DNA of 64,000 bases from Turbatrix aceti (taxonomy: Eukaryota; Nematoda; Chromadorea; Rhabditida; Panagrolaimidae). Shown here one piece after another: positions 21,485 to 31,923 of the stretch. The position numbers and the translations under genes are program-made. Under the pieces are notes generated by a model. That model worked only from the letters and a program-made list of their open reading frames with translations. It was not told the DNA's origin and did no database searches. The stretch covers positions 5,087,725 through 5,151,724 of the forward strand of contig OZ017769.1 of the NCBI GenBank assembly GCA_963969345.1. Direction: 5' to 3'. The number at the start of each line of letters is the position of its first letter. The first letter of the stretch is position 1.

Positions 21485-23313
21485 TCACGTCCGCTCGCCA
21501 AATTCAAAAATGTTGTATTCTTCATCATATTCGGGTGAATCGAGCGTAAATTTTTCGAGATCAGATTGGCGGATGAATGAGTTCTTTGAAAAAATAGGAC
21601 GATTCGTGTCAATGATACCGTTGAATTTCCACATTGCTTCAAGTTCATCGGTGAAATACGGCCGAATCATGTAAAAAATGTGGGGGAAAATTGACGGTTT
21701 TTTGATCCAATAGTGAATACCTTTTAGCGTCTGAAAAATGAACATTTTGAAAAAATAAATGTGCAAAAAAAACTTACCGGTGTGGCGTTGACAAACGCTG
21801 AAACGCTCTCTCGACTCGTGGGTTTATCAGAAGCCAGACGGAGGTACTAAAATGCAAAGTTTATTTTATTTGAAAACTCTCTGGGAATTTCTCGATGAAT
21901 TAGGTAAAATAAAATCACAACTCACCCGAATTCCGCACAACTGAACGACTTCCGACATGACGTTCAGATTTATGATCCCACTCGCGTACAACACATTCAG
22001 CGACTTGCAGCCTGCGAGAAGACGTAGCTTCGAATCATCTAGTGCATGGCTGTTGTGGAAATAAAGCGAACGCAATTTCTTGCAATTTTCAAGGGATTTG
22101 AAAGTTGTTTCTCCGGTGTAACCGTTGTTCAAAAATTGCAGAACTTCAAGATCAGGGTTGCGCGAGAAGTCAAGCGACGCCGCAGCCTCAGTATCTGACA
22201 CAAAGATTCTGAGACTCTTCACCTTAGGCAGGCAATACAAAATCATATTGATGCGATCACAGAATCGATCATTTACGTCAAAGACGAAGCCTAAGAGACT
22301 TTGACATTTCTGGACAATGTCAAAAGTCGTCATTAAGCTGATTTTGGGGTTGCCAGAAATATTCAGATACTGAAGAGTCGACGGTAGTCCGACGAAGCAG
22401 TTGCCGTATAAGACGTTTTTAGACAGGTCAACATGCGTTAAATTTGTAGATTTTTGAAAAAACTTAGTCAAAGACAACTCAAAGCCGGCGGATCGAAAAC
22501 AAGACTTCAATGTCACGTGCTTCAGATTGAGACAGTGGCTAAGTGCAGTGACGTCGGAGTTTTTGAGTGCGATCTTTTCAAAATAGATGGTCTCCAGGTT
22601 TGGCATCAACGCGGCAGCTGACAAGATATCAGATGTAACTCCGATTTGAGGGCCGGCAGCGAGGTACTTGATGTCTCCCCGCTTCACGACAACTTTGGCC
22701 TAAAGAACCGTATTTCAGGCGCCGTAAAAAAAGAGACATCGGTTAAACCACTCCAAAAATCAACGTAAACCCATCTGAAACGTAAACTCACCAATTCATC
22801 ATCGATTTCACATGCACAATGATACTTGTTAGCCAGCTCGGAACATTCGAACTCGGTGCGGGTGGAAATTCCCCTGACATCCTTCCACGCCTTCACGACA
22901 GCAGCTTCCATTTTTCGGGAAACACATTCCATATTGAAGATATCGCAGAAGCTCAAGTAGGATAAGATGTGCACCTAAAATTCAAAAGAATATATAACTT
23001 TGATGGCTTTAAGCTAGTGTTTATCTGATGTCATGTTGAGCCTGATATCAGGGTGTGATATTGATACTGATATCAGGTCAGGCAAGAATTTAAACTATCA
23101 ATTTAAACTAAACTATTTTGGACATCAAAAAAATGCAAAAGATACACTTACAAGAACGGTCAACGGGAGATCGTTGAGGGTTGCGTAGGCGGATGGCTTT
23201 GTGGCAATCGCGGCTGCCAACTCGCTCTTTTCGTTCTCCGACTTCTGGATCACGACATTGTTGAGGGGGTCAACGTTCTGAATGTTGTGAGCTTCAACGA
23301 ACTTCGCCGCCAT
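21485..23313 (-). CDS. F-box/leucine-rich-like protein, copy A
   Basis: Probable substrate adaptor of an SCF-type ubiquitin ligase. Exons (transcript order) 23313-23152, 22974-22792, 22699-21926, 21846-21778 and 21730-21485 join in phase to 477 residues. The F-box spans the exon 1-2 join (LNDLPLTVL then VHILSYLSFCDIFNMECV). Exon 3 (258 residues) encodes leucine-rich-repeat-like segments such as NLETIYFEKIALKNSDVTAL, LKHVTLKSC, LTHVDLSKN, LQYLNISGNP and LRSLYFHNSHAL. The last exon gives a tail with RPYFTDELEAMW and LDSPEYDEE. I start at the ATG at 23313 because the frame upstream has no ATG preceding the F-box. It is intact and almost identical to copy B except in exon 2. Lineage-specific F-box/LRR expansions are common in nematodes; the substrate is unknown. 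Confidence 0.8.
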
Positions 23314-23651
23314 GTCGTTATTTTTGTCAGGAGTGATCTGAAATCCAATCGGACAATAGGGCACTTGGTTGTAGGACAGTCGCGCTTTACCCCGCCAGCT
23401 TACTCTCACATCAGACTATTTGCTGACTGGTGAATTTACAGATTGCCGAGTTGTCCGTTCGCTGAGGGGGTGTGGCACTTTGCTGAATGTGACATGCCGA
23501 TGATGTAAGTGTTTTGTTTGCGGATCTGTCGTTCCTCGGCTTCCATAGCGTCTACGACGACATCCATTAATAATTGCGTTCATGTAAAGGTAATTAGTGC
23601 ACAGAAAGCGAAGGTATTCGTTGTTTTTGGCGCGCTTCTACAGTTGTTTAC

Positions 23652-24090
23652 CTAGGCCAAAGATGTCGTGCAGCGAGGAAACAATAAGTAACTCGCTACC
23701 GGCCTGCCTATTGTAATTATAATTACATCACTGTCGTTTGCCGTGTCCATGCCAAACATGGAAACCGCCGAAAAACATGAAAACCAAACATGGTAAGTGC
23801 AGTGCCACTCACAAACAAAATGTCGGGCGTGGTTTCTACGACCCGTGCCGTGTCGATTGGTTATGTGGCCCGGCCCGGGCCACAACGGGCCGTAAGATAA
23901 ATAAAAAATGGTACCTTTTACACAAAATGTATGAAAAATTTTTTGAAAAAGTAAAAAACGTGAAGAGTGTTAAGAAATGCCTGCAGGCTATTTTGGACAA
24001 ATCTGGAAGCAAGAAGTGAATGGCGGGCACCGTATTCTTGACGTTCGTAATCTTGTCGTCAGTTCATAAGAGAACTACTGATTGAACGGA
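23652..24090 (+). pseudogene. Decayed F-box/LRR exon fragment, left arm
   Basis: The stretch starting CCTAGGCCAAAGATGTCGTG is a degraded copy of the start of F-box gene exon 3 (TTTAGGCCAAAGTTGTCGTG), in the opposite orientation to copy A. It is mirrored at about 25915-25700 in the right arm, so it predates the inversion duplication. An ORF of 93 residues (23738-24019; starts MPCPCQTWKPPKNMK, ends LDKSGSKK) overlaps it. Its right-arm equivalent is shortened and differs at several residues. I regard it as fossil sequence rather than a working gene, though conservation of the ORF in both arms is worth noting. Confidence 0.6.
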
Positions 24091-24213
24091 AAACGAATCT
24101 GTGCAACGACAAGGAAGTGCTTCTGCCACCTTTAGGATAATGTTAACATGTTTGTTATTGTTTTTTAACTGTTTTTCGACGATAAATTTATTTACAAAAC
24201 TAGTTACTATTAA

Positions 24214-24474
24214 GCAGTGTTGTCGGGTACCCGACCCGAAACCCACCCGAAAACCCGAAAAAAACACATGATCTCAAAAATGTAAATTTTCTTACAGAAA
24301 AATCTTGAAATGTTTTACATTTTTATCCTAAAAACAGCAATATTATGCCGATTTCAATGCTAAGATACGTGGAAAATAAATTTTTTTAAGTACAAAAAAT
24401 ACAAGTTTTGTCCAAAAATTTTGGGTTCGGGTCGGGTCGGGTATCCGGAAGTTTTGGGTACCCGACAACACTGC
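24214..24474. mobile_element. MITE-like element with 20-bp terminal inverted repeats
   Basis: Begins AGCAGTGTTGTCGGGTACCC and ends with its reverse complement GGGTACCCGACAACACTGCT, about 260 bp apart, with a non-coding AT-rich interior and subterminal GGGTCGGGTCGGG. It is flanked by TA on both sides. It is absent from the right arm, so it inserted after or outside the duplication. Related pieces occur in introns near 47515-47660 and 61820-62045. Confidence 0.75.
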
Positions 24475-24539
24475 TATCAAGATAGCCGTCTCGGCCGAGG
24501 CCGAAACAAACCCGGCCAGTTGAGAACCTTAAGCGCGAC

Positions 24540-24646
24540 AAGATTTTAAAAAATCTTGTTTTCGATTCGTTGGCGTTGAGATGTCTTTGACAACGGTTTT
24601 TTAAAAAGTCTATGAATTTAACGCTGACCTGTCTAATAACGATTAT
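24540..24646 (+). pseudogene. Decayed F-box/LRR exon 3 fragment in palindrome centre
   Basis: About 90 bases match the middle of F-box gene exon 3 (around CTTGTTTTCGATTCG, GTCTTTGAC and TTTAACGC, to CTGTCTAATAACG) with many changes and a shifted frame. It lies downstream of the left-arm fragment on the same strand, so both may be parts of one broken paralogue interrupted by the element at 24214-24474. It ends abruptly at the next MITE. Confidence 0.6.
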
Positions 24647-24951
24647 CAGGGTGGCGAAGCGAAAGAATTTCTAAAATCTCCCAGGAGATTTTCTCCTGGG
24701 AATCTCCGGAGATTCACCCGGGTAAAAAAATTCTCCCGGGAGATTTAAAAATAATTATGCGGGAATTATACGGGAAATAATAAAAAATTCGTGTTTATAA
24801 ATTGATGTAGAGAGAAATGTATTAACAATGTGCTCATATTTTTTAATGCTTTTTGGTAAATCAGGTCTCCCGGAAGATTTTGGGAGAATTCACCCGAAAT
24901 CTCCGGAGATTTGCTCCCGGGGTGCAATCTCCCGGGAGATTTTGCCACCCT
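24647..24951. mobile_element. MITE-like foldback element rich in ATCTCCCGGGAGAT
   Basis: Starts with CAGGGTGGC and ends with GCCACCCTG, about 305 bp apart. Many internal ATCTCC(C/G)GGAGAT palindromes lie near both ends and there is no ORF. It splits the decayed F-box fragments at the centre of the inverted duplication. Confidence 0.7.
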
Positions 24952-25009
24952 GAGTAGGAACGTGGCTCCAGCATCAGATTCCGGTGATAGAGCAGCGAGG
25001 GCTAGTGCC

Positions 25010-25915
25010 AGGGCCAGTTTACACCAAATTTCCGATGTCAAAAATGTTCACAACCTTTTCATCATATTCAGGTGAATCAAGCGTCACTTTTTCCAATTCT
25101 GATTGGAGGCAAAACGAATCATCAGAAAAATTAGGACGATTTAGATCAATGATGTGGTTAGACTTCCATATCGACTTCAGTTCATCGGTGAAGTATGGAT
25201 GAACCATATGAAAAGGAAAATATACGGTTTCTTGATCCACTAGTGAATGCTTTTTAGCGTCTGAAACATGAAGTTTTTGGAAAAATAAATGAGCAAAAAT
25301 ACCTACAGGTTGACAAACGCTGAAATGCTTTACCGACGAATTGTTCCCTATCTCTAGAAATCAGTGACGACAAAAAAGTGATCTGAGTGATTTCGTTGCG
25401 TACTTGCTAAAACCAGTTGGCTTTAAAATTTTAAAAATTTTATGCCTCTAACACTACTGCACTTTCAGAAACGGTTTCTGAACAATGTTCATGAACTGAC
25501 TACAAGATTACGGTGCTCGTCATTCACTTCTTGCTTCCAGGTTTGCTCAAGAGAGCAGTGCCTGCATGCATTTCTTTGCATTCTTCACGTTTTTTACTTT
25601 TTCATAAAATTTTTCATACATTTTGTGTAAAAGGTACCAATTTTTATTTATTTTACGGCCCGTTTTGGCCTGGGCCGGGCCACAAAACCAATCGACACGG
25701 CACGGGTCGTAGAAACCACGCCCGACATTTTGTTTGTGAGTGGCACTGCACTTACCATGTTTGGTTTTCATGTTTTTCGGCGGTTTCCATGTTTGGCATG
25801 GACACGGCAAACGACAGTGATGTAATTATAATTACAATAGGCAGGCCGGTAGCGAGTTACTTATTGTTTCCTCGCTGCACGACATCTTTGGCCTAGGTAA
25901 ACAACTGTAGAAGCG
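25010..25915 (-). pseudogene. Broken F-box/LRR paralogue, right half of palindrome centre
   Basis: On the minus strand two separated pieces match F-box gene exons. The exon 3 start is degraded (about 25915-25700, mirror of 23652 onward). A better preserved last exon (about 25240-25010) reads HPYFTDELKSIWKSNHI and VTLDSPEYDEK before diverging. The last-exon piece is as different from copies A and B as a separate paralogue would be. No complete frame links the pieces, and the middle of exon 3 is missing. It is a third, dead member of the local family. Confidence 0.65.
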
Positions 25916-26234
25916 CGCCAAAAACAACGAATACCTTCGCTTTCTGTGCACTAATTACCTTTACATGAACGCAATTATTAATGGATGTCGTCGTAGACGC
26001 TATGGAAGCCGAGGAACGACAGATCCGCAAACAAAACACTTACATCATCGGCATGTCGCATTCAGCAAAGTGCCACACCCCCTCAGCGAACGGACAACTC
26101 GGCAATCTGTAAATTCACCAGTCAGCAAATAGTCTGATGTGAGAGTAAGCTGGCGGGGTAAAGCGCGACTGTCCTACAACCAAGTGCCCTATTGTCCGAT
26201 TGGATTTCAGATCACTCCTGACAAAAATAACGAC

Positions 26235-28149
26235 ATGGCGGCGAAGTTCGTTGAAGCTCACAACATTCAGAACGTTGACCCCCTCAACAATGTCGTGATC
26301 CAGAAGTCGGAGAACGAAAAGATCGAGTTGGCAGCCGCGATTGCCACAAAGCCATCCGCCTACGCAACCCTCAACGATCTCCCGTTGACCGTTCTTGTAA
26401 GTGTACCTTTTGCATTTTTTTGATGTCCACAGTTAGTAACAGCTATTCCCAGCATTTTGTGCCATCAGTTATTAGTTATTTCATTTTTTGAATTTTTAGT
26501 AAGGTTTTCGAGGGCGAACAGAAAAGAAGAAAAAATAAGGAGCGAGCGATAGATATATGGAAAAAATTAGGAGCGCGAGCGGAAATAAAAAGAGGAGCCT
26601 ACCGAGCGCTCGAATTCAAAAAAGAGCCATCAAAATTATACATTTTTTTGAATTTATAGGTGCAAATCTTATCCTACTTGAGCTTCTGCGATCTGTTCAA
26701 TGTGGAATGTGTTTCCCGAAAAATGGAAGCCGCTACCCTGAAGGCGTGGAAAAACGTCAAGGGCATTTCCACCCGCACCGAGTCCGAAAGTTCGGAGTTC
26801 GCCAGCAAATATCATTGTGCAGGTGTCATCAATGATAGTTTGGTGAGTTTACGTTCTTAATGAGTTTACGTTGATTTTTGGAGTGGTTTAACCGATGTCT
26901 CTTTTTTTACGGCGCCTGAAATACGGTTCTTTAGGCCAAAGTTGTCGTGAAGCGGGGAGACATCAAGTACCTCGCTGCCGGCCCGCAAATTGGAGTTACA
27001 TCTGATATCTTGTCAGCTGCCGCGTTGATGCCAAACCTGGAGACCATCTATTTTGAAAAGATAGCACTCAAAAACTCCGACGTCACTGCACTTAGCCATT
27101 GCCTCAATCTGAAGCACGTGACATTGAAGTCTTGTTTTCGATCCGCCGGCTTTGAGTTGTCTTTGACTAAGTTTTTTCAAAAATCTACAAATTTAACGCA
27201 TGTTGACCTGTCTAAAAACGTCTTATACGGCAACTGCTTCGTCGGACTACCGTCGACTCTTCAGTATCTGAATATTTCTGGCAACCCCAAAATCAGCTTA
27301 ATGACGACTTTTGACATTGTCCAGAAATGTCAAAGTCTCTTAAGTTTCGTCTTTGACGTAAATGATCGATTCTGTGATCGCATCAATATGGTTTTGTATT
27401 GCCTGCCTAAGGTGAAGAGTCTCAGAATCTTTGTGTCAGATACTGAGGCTGCGGCGTCGCTTGACTTCTCGCGCAACCCTGATCTTGAAGTTCTGCAATT
27501 TTTGAACAACGGATACACCGGAGAAACGACATTCAAATCCCTGGAAAATTGCAAGAAATTGCGTTCGATTTATTTCCACAACAGTCATGCACAGGATGAT
27601 TCGAAGCTACGCCTTCTCGCAGGCTGCAAGTCGCTGAAGGTGTTGTACGCGAGTGGGATCATAAATCTGAACGTCATGTCGGAAGTCGTTCAGTTGTGCG
27701 GAATTCGGGTGAGTTGTGATTTTATTTTACCTAATTCATCGAGAAATTCCCAGAGAGTTTTCAAATAAAATAAACTTTGCATTTTAGTACCTCCGTCTGG
27801 CTTCTGATAAACCCACGAGTCGAGAGAGCGTTTCAGCGTTTGTCAACGCCACACCGGTAAGTTTTTTTTGCACATTTATTTTTTCAAAATGTTCATTTTT
27901 CAGACGCTAAAAGGTATTCACTATTGGATCAAAAAACCGTCTATTTTCCCCCACATTTTTTACATGATTCGGCCTTACTTTACCGATGAACTTGAAGCAA
28001 TGTGGAAATCCGACGGTACCATCGACATAAATCGTCCTATTTTTTCAAAGAACTCATTCATCCGCCAATCTGATCTCGAAAAATTTACGCTCGATTCACC
28101 CGAATATGATGAAGAATACAACATTTTTGAATTTGGCGAGCGGACGTGA
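26235..28149 (+). CDS. F-box/leucine-rich-like protein, copy B
   Basis: Second intact copy of the predicted SCF adaptor. Exons 26235-26396, 26660-26842, 26935-27708, 27788-27856 and 27904-28149 join in phase to 477 residues, the same length and structure as copy A. Counting by eye against A: exon 1 differs at 1 of 54 residues, exon 2 at 15 of 61, exon 3 at 5 of 258, exon 4 at none, and exon 5 at 4 of 81. All splice sites are intact. The F-box here reads VQILSYLSFCDLFNVECV. Copies A and B are transcribed away from each other from the palindrome centre. Whether both are expressed cannot be seen. Near-identity implies recent duplication or ongoing gene conversion, with exon 2 exempt. Confidence 0.8.
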
Positions 28150-28251
28150 TCTTTGCCTGCAAGCTGGCCCTTGTCGCGCGACCACCGGTGTCTTTTGAAT
28201 GTGTTTCTGGTGTTTCTGAATAAAAAGCTAACATTGAGTATGTGCATATAT

Positions 28252-28278
28252 ACAGGGTGCGTCAAAAGTGCGGGAACA
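28252..28278 (+). mobile_element. Tc1/mariner-like terminal sequence (right arm)
   Basis: TACAGGGTGCGTCAAAAGTG followed by CGGGAAC, a mirror image of the site at 21357-21384. It marks the outer flank of the gene-bearing section of each arm. No transposase is visible nearby. Confidence 0.5.
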
Positions 28279-28379
28279 AATGTTTTTTACCAAAAATTAA
28301 TTCACCAGGGAAATTAAACAAAATCAAAAGTTTGTAACATTAGTATGGGTATTAGGAAACAATCGGTGCTGGTATTCGA

Positions 28380-29100
28380 AACAGTCCAGAATTCTTTATC
28401 GCGCGCAATAAATGCAATTCAAAAAATTGTCAGACGTATACAAATATTTACTACGGTAAATTCATAATTTTAATTACAATTTTTTGAGTGCGCATGACAG
28501 AGAATTTTTTTGTCAACAGATAGTTTTTGTGGCCAGTCACGCTCGACGGTCGGTGCCTCTGCTGTTGTCATAGCGAGTCAAATAAAAGTAGGAACAGGAT
28601 GGCGTAGCGGGAGAATCTCTGTGCCGGATGTTGTTCAGTTGTGTGGTATTCGGGTGAGTTGTGAACTGGAATCAATTTGGAAGTCTAACCACATCATTGT
28701 GCTGGATCATCCTATTTTTTCTGGTGATTCGTTTTGCCTCCAATCAGAATTGGAAAAGTGACGCTTGATTCACTCGAATATGATGGAAACATTGTGAATA
28801 TTTTCGAGTTCGGAGAGCACTAGCTCTCGCTGCTCTATCACCGGAATCTGAGGCCGGAGCCGCGTTCCCACTTTTATTTGACTCGCCATGACAACAGCAG
28901 GTATCGAGCGTCGAGCGAGTCGACCGATGACCGGCAACAAAAACTATGGGTTGACAAAAAAATTCTCTATCATCTGCACACTCAAAATTGTTATTAAAAT
29001 TATGAATTTACCGCACTAAATATTTGTTTACGTCTGACAATTTTTTGAATTGCATTTATTGCGCGCGATGAATCATTCTGGACTGTTTTGATACCGTAAT
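28380..29100. mobile_element. Inverted-repeat element carrying an F-box gene fragment
   Basis: The block 28380-28590 and the block 28863-29100 are reverse complements of each other at roughly 85 percent by eye (landmarks: CGCGCGCAATAAATGCAATT, CAAAAAATTGTCAGACGTA and GAGTCAAATAAAAGT). Between them, about 28600-28830 is a fragment of the F-box gene. The left block is shared with the end of the left palindrome arm (21050-21280). The whole looks like a foldback structure that has taken up gene sequence. Confidence 0.6.
28600..28830 (+). pseudogene. Captured F-box/LRR gene fragment
   Basis: Joins the end of exon 3 (VVQLCGIRVSCE, including the former GTGAGT donor) directly to the middle of the last exon (SIWKSNHIIVL, SFCLQSELEK), with exon 4 and its introns gone. 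The frame then shifts. The last-exon part resembles the dead copy at 25010-25240 more than copies A and B, which points to a separate rearranged copy. Confidence 0.65.
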
Positions 29101-29309
29101 CCCGTATTACGGCCCCCACCCGGTCCAAAGCCTCTCCCGGCACGAAAACATCACGAAAAGCTGCTTTCCGGTTATCATCCAGGGTAAAATGCCATTTAAT
29201 CAGCTAAGAATGATAAATTAATAAAATACTGAGCCGAGAGGTGATTGAATGATAATGCCACTGGCCGGACGGCAATTCCAAGGTAACAAGCAACCGCCAA
29301 AAATGCCGC

Positions 29310-29676
29310 TCAATGAATCCGCGCCTTGGAAGCAGCTCCGATGAAGTAGACGACGCATCGGATGAAGAGGAGACCACTGAGGACTGCAACGACGCCGGCG
29401 GGCATGAATTTTCCGCTGTTGACGGCTCGGAAGGTCATGACGCCGCCCAGAAGGCCACTGACGGCTGAAAAACCACTTGCAATGTACACCCGACTTTTTT
29501 GAAACATTCAGCTTACCTATCAGTATCCAGTAGTTTTCGAGGTACGCTCCGAGAGCAGCGACTGCGCCTCCAGCGAGGCCGGCAGACAGCGAAGGCACGG
29601 AACCGGCCTTGAAGTAGCCGATCGTGCCCCCTGTGGCGACGAGGACGGCGTAGATCGCTCCGAACCACTCAACCAT
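29310..29676 (-). CDS. TMEM14 family membrane protein
   Basis: Small multi-pass membrane protein. In vertebrates TMEM14C sits in the inner mitochondrial membrane and supports haem synthesis by moving porphyrin; which TMEM14 member this one matches is open. Exons 29676-29517 and 29464-29310 join in phase to 104 residues, the normal family length. Glycine-rich helices are visible: [37 protein letters not shown], and [21 protein letters not shown] then [19 protein letters not shown]. The NSGKFMPAG loop is the family signature. The start follows an acceptor-like TTCCAG by two bases, so the leader may be cis- or trans-spliced. It is the right-hand neighbour of the inverted F-box locus. Confidence 0.9.
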
Positions 29677-31923
29677 GTCTGGAATTCGAATGTATGCGTA
29701 TTGCAAGTTCACGTGCTTGTTACAAAACGAAATCAAAAAACGAGGCGGAAAACAAGTGTACAGACATGCCACAAAAAAAACAGGAACAAAAGAGCAGCAA
29801 TAAAAAAATAAAACAAAAAACCCCTCATCGTATCGATGTCCGCTCATCGCAACGCAACGACAAACGTAAACAGCATTTTCATTTATAAAAAAATAAATAG
29901 GACAACATCCCGCTGCTGCCTCCGGTGTAACGTAAAACGTGTAAACGCTCGTTCGCGTCCATTTACTCCGCTCTTTTTTTTGTTCTCGTTTTCTCCAGCC
30001 GTGTTTGTTTCCTGTCACGAAAATGCAAGCGAGCAAGTAAATGCGCAACGCACCGTTTTTGGGACGTTCTTTGAAGTTGCCTGCCCTTCTTCATTTCTGA
30101 TTCAGACGACCACGAACCAAGCCAAGCGCTATTGACCTCAGGTGTGGCGTGTTGACGTCAGTGGTTCAAAATTTTTGATCTTTGGGCTTCCCCGGTGTTG
30201 CGTGTGCTGCTCGTGATTGACAGCGGAGGGTTTTTGCTTTTCTTTGGATCTGGCTGTTTTTTTTGTGTCTTCTCCGAGCCGCGTCTAGCGTCCAGAGAGT
30301 TAGTTCTTCTCGCCGCCCGTTCCCGGCCAATCAGATAAGCAAGCGCGCATCCGCGGCGATTGTAGGGCAGGGCAAGGGTCGTCGGTCGCTGTGGTGGTGG
30401 TGGTGGTGCTGCCTGCCTGCCTGCCTGCCTGCGCGTTGGATTGTCTATGGGCGTCGTCGACATCACCGGTGTCGCGCAGCAGAGGTAATCGCGCGCGCTT
30501 GCGCGCTGCCTGTCACCACCGCGGTCCGTCGGTTGTTCGTTGTTCGTTCGCGGAGGAGGAAGAACCCCGGCTCACCCGGTGTCGGGTGAGTTGTCGGTCA
30601 GTCAAACTGCACTGTTGTCCGTCGCCCATCGCTCGCGCAGGCAGAAAAAGATGAGGATGAGGAGGAGGAGGACAGCAAAAGGCGCTGCGCTGTCTGTGCT
30701 CTGTCTGCTACGACAAAATCGGTTTTGATTTTTCGTTATCGAGCCGCTCTAAACTGCAAATAAATTGCAATTGCCGTTCGTTTTTCTTTTTTTTTTCTTT
30801 CATTTTTTCGCGTGCCGTGTCAATTTTTGTCTGGTCTTTTTCAATTTTTATTGCTTTTTGTTGCCCTTGGACAACCAACAAATTGGCAGAAACCGTTCGT
30901 TCATACGCACAGCATATTTACGTGTCCACCTGGTTATTTAGTTTGTCGGTCGACGACTGACGACTATAGTCAATTTCTACGACGACGACGACGATCGCGA
31001 AAAAGAGGGGGGGGCGAGGACCGCCCCGGGCAACCAACAACCATCAACCAACGAGTGCGACTGCTTGCTGTCTCGCCGCATTGCTGGCTGGCTGTTCTGC
31101 TATCCTGCGATCGATCGATTTCATTCGATTGCCCCTACTTGATTTGATTGACGGACGCCTCGAGGAAAGCCAAGCTGGCCGCGATAGACTGACTGACTGA
31201 CTCCTAGTCACCCTAGCCTAGGCGACGGCGGCTGTTGAGTCACCTCGGTCGTCGTCCACGTCCACGAACTGGTCCACAGTCCACAGTCTGAACCCGTCGA
31301 CCTGGCGTGTGCTTGGGTAACCTTTGTATTTTTATCGCACCGGGCGCGGCCTGTCTCCACCGCGAAGGTCGATGTCGATCGCCCATGCGTGTCCACCGTC
31401 GTCTTCTTCTCCCGGATGCAACCAGACCGTTATCACCCGGTCCCGTCGGTCGAGTCGAGAGAAAAAAGAGAGAAGATATCGTTTTGTGTCGCCGTCGCCA
31501 CTCCCGGCGTCGACAACAACGACATCGTCGTTGTCGCCGGAGTGGTGTTGTGCTTCACGTGTGCTCTGCGCTTGCTTGTTGCTGTCCTGTCCGGGTGTTT
31601 TATTTCTCACTCTCTTCCGTGGCTGCATGTTTTTCGTTTTTCTACTACTACTCCGCGGCAGCCAACAGATTACAGCGGACTGGGCTTAGAGGGGCTCTGG
31701 ACCGCGAATTAGCCATAGCATGGTCGCGAGGAGATAATGCGCGTACATCCGAGCGTCGTCGTCGTCCTCGTATTCAGCGTGTCGTGTCTCATTGCGTCGT
31801 GTCACCATCATCGGTGTTCTCGGGCGATGTATAAACATTTATATATTATTAGTATTTATGTAAACTACAAAAAAGTCTCATACGTCTCATTTTTCAGTCT
31901 TTCGTGTGCTGCCATCGATCACG
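29677..31923. other. Divergent upstream region of TMEM14 and SPATS2-like gene
   Basis: 2.2 kb without supported coding sequence. It is GC-rich around 30300-31800, with a (GCCT)5 repeat near 30411-30430 and many CG dinucleotides. An acceptor TTTTTCAG ends at 31897, before the SPATS2-like ATG at 31924, so part of the region is probably leader exon and intron of that gene. ORFs such as 31307-31834 are Arg/Ser low-complexity readings. Confidence 0.45.

Larger units (their letters stand above)
21050..24090. repeat. Left arm of a large inverted duplication
   Basis: About 3 kb that reads as the reverse complement of 25460-28590 at high identity, including introns and flanks. It begins 60 bp upstream of the BBS9 start codon and contains a mariner-like terminal sequence, F-box gene copy A and part of a decayed copy. 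The two arms are separated by about 1.4 kb. Identity drops sharply in the intron 1-exon 2 section (about 22792-23151). The boundaries are read by eye and may be off by tens of bases. Confidence 0.85.
25460..28590. repeat. Right arm of the large inverted duplication
   Basis: Reverse-complement partner of 21050-24090, carrying F-box gene copy B on the plus strand, the shared upstream decayed fragment and the shared mariner-like end. It differs from the left arm mainly in intron 1 and exon 2 of the gene (26397-26842), where an unrelated intron containing GAGC-rich repeat sequence is present. Confidence 0.85.

Noticed and set aside
31307..31834. 175-residue Arg/Ser-rich ORF
   Set aside because: Lies in a GC-rich leader region with CG-rich repeats; composition-driven.
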